From contig CAZNRD010000011.1 of assembly GCA_964575425.1 (NCBI GenBank), forward strand, positions 1-64,000: a DNA stretch of 64,000 nt, given 5' to 3'. The stretch comes from DATEAV01 sp964575425. GTDB lineage: Bacteria > Chloroflexota > Anaerolineae > Anaerolineales > E44-bin32. This document shows positions 59,984-64,000 of this stretch, one piece after another (positions within the stretch are counted from its first letter, which is position 1; every line of letters begins with the position of its first letter). Below the pieces are notes generated by a model. That model did not search any database. It saw only the letters and a list, made by a program, of their open reading frames with translations, and was not told the DNA's origin. Both the position numbers and the translations under genes were made by a program.

Positions 59984-61567
59984 TCACGGTTCCGGCAGCG
60001 GCCCGCCGCGATAGACCCACAGGTCGAAAGTGCGGTCGAGGTCGCACGCGCAGGCAGCTTCGGCGAGGCGCTGGAAGGTCTCTGGCCCGGCGAAGCCATA
60101 GCGTGCCTGGTCGATGTAGTCCCGCAGGAAAGTGAAGAAGGCTTCGTCGCCGAGTTCGCGGCGAAGGGCGTCGAAGAAGAGGGCACCCTTGAGATAGACG
60201 AGGAGGCCGTAGTCCTGCTCCGAGGGATACTCTCCCACCGGCAGGCCGATGGGCAGGGTGGGGTCGAGGGCGTGCCCGATCACCATGTCGCGATAGGCGC
60301 GCAGCATCGAGGTGGCGCGCCCGGGGCCGACCGTGGATTCGTAGTACAGCACCTCGGTGTAGGTGGCTGCCGCCTCGTCCAACCACGGATGCTGCAGCTG
60401 GTCGTTGCCGACAAGGCCGTAGAACCACTGGTGGCCGATCTCATGGACCACCGGATCCACCAGCCACCGCGTTCCCACCGTGCCGATGAATACCAGCCCC
60501 GGATACTCGATGCCGCCGAATGCGCCAGGCGCGTCCACGACGTCGAGCTCGGCGTAGGGATAGGGCCCGAGCAGTTCCTGCAGCGTCTGCACCTGCGCCG
60601 CAGCCGCATCGAGCATCCGGTCCATATCGGGGGTGTGCTGCGGCAGAAGCCAGCCCTGGAGGCGGATGCCATCGACGGTGCGCTGCTCGAACTCCAGGTC
60701 CCCAACGGCGATGGCGAAATCCCGCATCGGGCCGGTGACAAAGGTCGCCGAGCGCGTGCCATCGGCGTGTTCCTCGAGGTTCAGCGCGCTCCCGCTGGCG
60801 GCCAGGCCATAACGCGAGGGCCAGGTGAGGTGGACGGTGTACAAGGCGGTATCGGAATTCATGGTGTCGCCGCCCAGAGGAGGAGCGACCAGCTGCCACT
60901 GGCCCTCCACCAGCCGCGGCAGGATGGGGTAGAAGGTCGGTGCCAGCAGCACATCGTCGACGATGGCGAAGCGGCGAGGTGCAGCGTTGTTCATCACGCC
61001 GATGTCGAAGACGCGGAACGGCAGGCTGAGGTCTAGGGTTTCGCCCGGAGCCAGGGGCGTCGGCAGGCGGGCGCGCAGGCCAAGGCCCTGGTCCACGGTG
61101 TCGATCATGCGGCCGTTGATCATCAATGGTCCGGCCGTCATCGCTGCCAGGTATTGGGTGTCTTCCAGCGGCCATAGCGCCAGGACGACCTCGCTCAGGG
61201 GCTGATCGAGCGGATTGGTGAACAGGATGCGGGCCCGGCCTTCGATTGCCGCTTGATTTCGATCCAGATTCAGGTCAATGCGAGCATCGATGAAGTACTG
61301 TGTCCACGCTGCCGAGGCAAGCACGTCGGCCGCGAACTCAGGACGCATGGCCTGCTGCTGGAGGGCGAGTGAGTCGGGCGGAGTGGTGGGCGTGGGCGGG
61401 AGAAGGGCTGTCGCCGTGGGCATGGGCGCGGGCGTGTAGGCAAGCGGCAGTGTCGGAGCGGCTGGAGGACTTGAGGGCGGAGTGGGACTCGACGGAACCA
61501 AGACCGGCGGGAGGCTGCACGCCAGCGGCAGCACGAGCATGAGGAGGAGGATCAAGCCTCGGGACAT
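59984..61567 (-). CDS. M1-family zinc metallopeptidase lipoprotein
   Basis: A 527-residue protein. Start ATG at 61567 gives a short signal and lipobox LPLAC, then a Pro/Ser/Thr-rich tether of about 50 residues. The metallopeptidase core has His375-Glu376-His379 in VVHEIGHQW and Glu398 in WLDEAAATY, the HExxH-18-E zinc site of M1 aminopeptidases. The gluzincin GAMEN-like segment reads GAFGGIEYPG. It would trim peptides at the cell surface, feeding amino-acid catabolism. An in-frame ATG 18 bp upstream is an alternative start. Confidence 0.87.
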   Translation of the reverse strand: MSRGLILLLMLVLPLACSLPPVLVPSSPTPPSSPPAAPTLPLAYTPAPMPTATALLPPTPTTPPDSLALQQQAMRPEFAADVLASAAWTQYFIDARIDLNLDRNQAAIEGRARILFTNPLDQPLSEVVLALWPLEDTQYLAAMTAGPLMINGRMIDTVDQGLGLRARLPTPLAPGETLDLSLPFRVFDIGVMNNAAPRRFAIVDDVLLAPTFYPILPRLVEGQWQLVAPPLGGDTMNSDTALYTVHLTWPSRYGLAASGSALNLEEHADGTRSATFVTGPMRDFAIAVGDLEFEQRTVDGIRLQGWLLPQHTPDMDRMLDAAAAQVQTLQELLGPYPYAELDVVDAPGAFGGIEYPGLVFIGTVGTRWLVDPVVHEIGHQWFYGLVGNDQLQHPWLDEAAATYTEVLYYESTVGPGRATSMLRAYRDMVIGHALDPTLPIGLPVGEYPSEQDYGLLVYLKGALFFDALRRELGDEAFFTFLRDYIDQARYGFAGPETFQRLAEAACACDLDRTFDLWVYRGGPLPEP

Positions 61568-61614
61568 GGGTGCCGCCCTTTGCATGGTGGTCTCGATCGC
61601 AGATGACAAGCGAA

Positions 61615-61638
61615 CGGGGCGCTGCCGCCAACGCCCCG
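61615..61638 (-). terminator. Possible tRNA-Val terminator
   Basis: A 7 bp stem CGGGGCG / CGCCCCG with a 10 nt loop lies 3 bp after the tRNA 3' end on the minus strand, followed by TTCGCTT. Modest stability, plausible position. Confidence 0.45.
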
Positions 61639-61640
61639 CA

Positions 61641-61714
61641 TGGGCGGAACAGGACTCGAACCTGCGACCCCTTCTGTGTAAGAGAAGTGCTCTAACCGGC
61701 TGAGCTATCCGCCC
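61641..61714 (-). tRNA. tRNA-Val (anticodon TAC)
   Basis: On the minus strand a 74 nt cloverleaf folds fully: acceptor GGGCGGA/TCCGCCC with discriminator A, D-arm GCTC..GAGC, anticodon stem CTTCT/AGAAG around loop CTTACAC, and a T-arm with TTCGAGT. The anticodon TAC reads GUA valine codons. The CCA end is not encoded. No integrase or duplicated 3' end is nearby. Confidence 0.95.
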
Positions 61715-61722
61715 CTGAGGGC

Positions 61723-61751
61723 ATTATAGCCGGCTGGTTCGCGCCCGTCAA
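61723..61751 (-). promoter_or_regulatory. Promoter of tRNA-Val
   Basis: TTGACG (61746-61751), a 17 bp spacer, and TATAAT (61723-61728) on the minus strand, placed 8 bp before the mature tRNA 5' end. Confidence 0.65.
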
Positions 61752-61770
61752 CGCGTCGGCCGGGGCCTCG

Positions 61771-61798
61771 TTGACTTGCAGGCAGCCTATGCTATAGT
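61771..61798 (+). promoter_or_regulatory. Promoter of the RpiR-type regulator gene
   Basis: TTGACT (61771-61776), a 16 bp spacer and an extended -10 TGC-TATAGT followed by CGCGG, one of the TGCTATAATCGC-like set. It points away from the tRNA-Val promoter. Confidence 0.6.
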
Positions 61799-61845
61799 CG
61801 CGGCTCGGTTCCGCCGGCGAGCCCATTGCGCAGGACGCCGAGACG

Positions 61846-62712
61846 ATGTCGTACGAAGACAGAATCCGCGAGGCGCTGCCCCAGTTGTCGCCAAGCCTGC
61901 GACGCTTGGCGGGCTTCCTGCTCGATTCCTACATTGAGGTCTCTTTCCTGACGGCGACCGAACTGGCTCATACCCTCGATCTCGATCCGGCAACCGTCGT
62001 GCGCTTCTCGCAGCGAATCGGCTACCCTGGATACCCTGAGCTGCAGCGGGAGATCCGGGAGAAAGTGCGGGGGCAGTTTCTCTCCCCGCCGCCGCCCGAG
62101 CCCAGCACGCCGGCGGCCGCGGCCGATGCTGCGCTGCAGGAGGCCGTCCAGCACCTGGAGATGGTGCGGCGCGGTTTTCCGAAGGAGGAGGCGGAGCGCT
62201 TGCTGAAGCTGGTCGACCAAAGTGAGCGCATCTGGATCGCGGCAGATGGTGCGGCACGGCCGGCGGCCGAGACTCTGAGCCTCGGACTGGAGCAGGCGGG
62301 CTACGCCGTGCGCTTTGTGGACAGCAACCCGTCCGATCTCGCTCGTGCCCTGGCCATCGCCGAACCGAATCACCTCTTGCTCTGCCTGGCAGCCGACGAT
62401 GAGCCGCCCTATGTGGCTCGAGGCCTGGCTGCGGCGCGCGACGCCGGGCTCGCCACGGCGGCTATCCTGGCGTCGCCGTCGCTGGAGGCCGGCCGCCAGG
62501 CCGACATTGTCTTGGCGATGCATGCCAGCCGCGAGCCGGCGCAGGCCCAGCTGGCACTCTTTGCGGCGTCGCTGGCTCTGAATCGGATGCTGGCTCAAGG
62601 AAAGTCGGGGCGGCTGCGCGCGAAGGCCCAGCGGGCGAAGGAAATCGCCCGGCTGCTGCGGGCCGAGCCGGAGCGCCGCGCCCGTTCGCCGGGCCGATCG
62701 CGCAATCCTTGA
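61846..62712 (+). CDS. RpiR-family transcriptional regulator (HTH + SIS domain)
   Basis: A 288-residue protein. Residues 1-80 form the RpiR-type helix-turn-helix, with LSPSLRRLAGFLLD and DPATVVRFSQRIGYPGYPELQ. Residues 105-235 form a SIS sugar-phosphate-binding domain (ERIWIAADGAARPAAETLS, LCLAADDEPPYVARG). Such regulators respond to phosphosugars, often amino sugars. It is followed immediately by a methyltransferase gene whose start overlaps its stop. The target genes are not visible. Confidence 0.88.
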   Translation: MSYEDRIREALPQLSPSLRRLAGFLLDSYIEVSFLTATELAHTLDLDPATVVRFSQRIGYPGYPELQREIREKVRGQFLSPPPPEPSTPAAAADAALQEAVQHLEMVRRGFPKEEAERLLKLVDQSERIWIAADGAARPAAETLSLGLEQAGYAVRFVDSNPSDLARALAIAEPNHLLLCLAADDEPPYVARGLAAARDAGLATAAILASPSLEAGRQADIVLAMHASREPAQAQLALFAASLALNRMLAQGKSGRLRAKAQRAKEIARLLRAEPERRARSPGRSRNP

Positions 62713-63431
62713 GCCCAGCGTCGGGGCAATCCACCTGGGCCATGACGTACCTCTTTCTTGCTGGTGCAACCCTAGTGGTTGCTCTGATCGCCTGGGAATT
62801 GTGGATCTGTGAGGGCGCCCACCTGGGCCGCCGTTTCGTCGTCTGGCTCTACGATATGGCGGCGCGACGCTACGACCGCATCAAACGCTTCGATTTCGAC
62901 TGGGAGCGGCGCTTCCTGGGAGAACCGCTGGCCGGTGCCCTGCGTGGCCTGAGCGGAGCGCGCCTGCTGGATGTGGGCGCCGGCACCGGGCGGGTCGCGA
63001 GAGCGTTGACGGGCGTGGGGGAATTCCGCGGCTTGGTCATCGGGCTTGACCCCTCCCGCCGGATGCTTCTCTTGGCCAAGCAGCGGTCACCGCACAACTT
63101 CACCTCCTGGGTGCAGGGTTGGTCGGAGCCTCTGCCCTTTGCCGAAGGCACCTTCGACTTGGTGACCTGCATCGAGGTCCTCGAGTTCACGCCCCGACCG
63201 GTTGCTGTGCTGCGCGAGCTGATCCGGGTCCTGCGGCCCGGGGCGTGGCTGCTGGTGAGCAACAGGGTGGGGTGGCAGGCTCGCTGCATCCTGGGCCGCA
63301 CCTTTCCGCGGGAATCGGTCGTGCGTGTCTTCCAGGGTCTGGCGTTGGAGGACATCGAGGTGAGGCCGTGGCAGGTCGACTATGACTTTGTCTGGGCCCG
63401 CAAGGCCGTTCCGGCCCGACTGGAGGGGTGA
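62709..63431 (+). CDS. Class I SAM-dependent methyltransferase with N-terminal membrane span
   Basis: A 240-residue protein if begun at the TTG that overlaps the previous TGA (TTGA); an ATG at 62742 gives 229 residues and starts just before the membrane span MTYLFLAGATLVVALIAW. The methyltransferase core has LLDVGAGTGRVA (SAM site), GLDPSRRML and FAEGTFDLVTCIEVLEF. This is the UbiE/type 11 kind acting on a small or lipid-like acceptor. The acceptor is unknown. Confidence 0.82.
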   Translation: MSPASGQSTWAMTYLFLAGATLVVALIAWELWICEGAHLGRRFVVWLYDMAARRYDRIKRFDFDWERRFLGEPLAGALRGLSGARLLDVGAGTGRVARALTGVGEFRGLVIGLDPSRRMLLLAKQRSPHNFTSWVQGWSEPLPFAEGTFDLVTCIEVLEFTPRPVAVLRELIRVLRPGAWLLVSNRVGWQARCILGRTFPRESVVRVFQGLALEDIEVRPWQVDYDFVWARKAVPARLEG

Positions 63432-64000
63432 GTGCGCATCGTCCGCTTCCTGAGCCGGCCTCAGGCGCCCGCTTCGTGGGGATGGGTCTCTGAGGACAAG
63501 GTGGGCGTGCTTGACGGCTCGCCGTTCGGCGAATTCCGGCGCGAGGAGGCTGTCCTGCCGGTGGAGTCGGTGCGGCTGGTGGCGCCGGTGCGACCGGGAA
63601 AGATCATCGGCGTGGGGCGCAACTTCGCCGCTCACGCGGCCGAGCACGAGACAGAGGTTCCTCCGCTGCCGCTTCTCTTCCTCAAGGCGCCCAGCAGCGT
63701 GATTGGGGCGGGCGAACCGATCCTTCTGCCGCCGCAGTCGAGGCAGGTGGAGCACGAGGCCGAGCTGGCGGTGGTCATTGGCCACGGCGGGCGATGGATC
63801 CCGGCCGAAGAGGCCGAGCAGCACATCCTGGGCTACACCGTGGCCAACGATGTCACCGCGCGAGACCTGCAGCGACAGGATGGGCAGTGGACACGCTCCA
63901 AATCCTTCGATACCTTCTGCCCCTTGGGCCCATGGATCGAGACCGAATTCGACCCCTCCGATGCGCTGGTCACCTGCTGGGTGAGCGGCCAGGTTCGCCA
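63432..64000 (+). CDS. Fumarylacetoacetate hydrolase (FAH) family enzyme, 5' part
   Basis: The gene starts with GTG directly after the methyltransferase stop (no gap) and runs off the window after 189 codons. KIIGVGRNFAAHAAEHE, FLKAPSSVIG, VEHEAELAVVIG with metal-ligand Glu residues, and GYTVANDVTARDLQ followed by TRSKSFDTFCPLGPW are the FAH-fold hallmarks. Members hydrolyse, isomerise or decarboxylate beta-diketone-like acids such as acylpyruvates. The C-terminal part is not visible. The lack of an internal ATG makes it easy to miss. Confidence 0.85.
   Translation, partial: MRIVRFLSRPQAPASWGWVSEDKVGVLDGSPFGEFRREEAVLPVESVRLVAPVRPGKIIGVGRNFAAHAAEHETEVPPLPLLFLKAPSSVIGAGEPILLPPQSRQVEHEAELAVVIGHGGRWIPAEEAEQHILGYTVANDVTARDLQRQDGQWTRSKSFDTFCPLGPWIETEFDPSDALVTCWVSGQVR

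Noticed and set aside
58274..61036. A 920-codon frame on the plus strand opposite the GlyA-GcvT fusion and the M1 peptidase
   Set aside because: Spans two real minus-strand genes with conserved catalytic motifs and their intergenic promoter; product has no fold-like pattern.
61641..61714. tRNA-Val as an integration site for a genomic island
   Set aside because: No integrase, phage gene or repeated tRNA 3' end was found on either side.

Overview
The window is a 64 kb, high-GC, gene-dense bacterial chromosome segment. It holds about 50 protein genes, many with 1-20 bp overlaps (ATGA, GTGA or TGATG junctions), and one tRNA. It shows no rRNA, CRISPR array, integrase, transposase or phage gene. 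The gene content suggests an anaerobic, amino-acid- and peptide-using bacterium. Relevant genes are a hydroxyproline dehydratase glycyl radical enzyme, tryptophanase, a peptide-transporter end, thiolase, 3-hydroxyacyl-CoA dehydrogenase, acyl-CoA dehydrogenase, a propionyl-CoA to succinyl-CoA set and a PPi-type phosphofructokinase. Chloroflexota (Anaerolineae-like) is my best guess. It rests on the Pro/Thr-rich lipoproteins with beta-propeller repeats, the tandem GT-C membrane proteins, GatCAB, and the split carboxylase and mutase; it is an inference, not a demonstrated assignment.

Layout. 1-3.3 kb: tail of a peptide ABC transporter ATPase, then a tight cassette (DUF917 protein, NicX/M29-like metalloenzyme, nitroreductase, small protein). 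3.6-12.2 kb: tryptophanase (-), rplS, a class I amidotransferase coupled to glutamate racemase, gyrA (-), and a membrane-anchored penicillin-acylase-type Ntn hydrolase. 12.2-19.3 kb: a repeat element, a small membrane protein and birA (-), then a HIT protein, thiolase, 3-hydroxybutyryl-CoA dehydrogenase and two propeller lipoproteins (+). 19.3-23.2 kb: hydroxyproline dehydratase (-) flanked by two copies of a palindromic intergenic repeat, then endonuclease V. 23.2-28.9 kb: gatC-gatA-gatB (-), split by a lower-GC GT-C membrane protein. 28.9-38.7 kb: acyl-CoA dehydrogenase, three tandem GT-C membrane proteins, a zinc-type oxidoreductase and a small membrane protein.

38.7-47.8 kb is the metabolic core. 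It encodes carboxyltransferase beta, an alpha/beta hydrolase, a separate biotin carboxylase, a separate biotin carrier, a methylmalonyl-CoA mutase catalytic subunit, the epimerase, a second mutase paralogue with an altered pocket residue, and an esterase-like lipoprotein. Together with thiolase, the dehydrogenases and BirA (which biotinylates the carrier), this would turn propionyl-CoA from amino acids or odd-chain acids into succinyl-CoA. The B12-binding mutase subunit is not in the window. 48-64 kb: an orphan small protein, a PflA-like radical SAM enzyme, PPi-type phosphofructokinase (-), dnaE (-), an ECF sigma/anti-sigma/bactofilin-like operon (-), a fused serine hydroxymethyltransferase-aminomethyltransferase (-), an M1 metallopeptidase lipoprotein (-), tRNA-Val (-), an RpiR regulator, a methyltransferase and a truncated FAH-family enzyme.

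The most notable items are the GlyA-GcvT fusion, the residue-for-residue match of a glycyl radical enzyme to hydroxyproline dehydratase with no adjacent activase, the tandem mutase paralogues, the three-copy palindromic repeat family, and promoters placed so that several transcripts would be leaderless.
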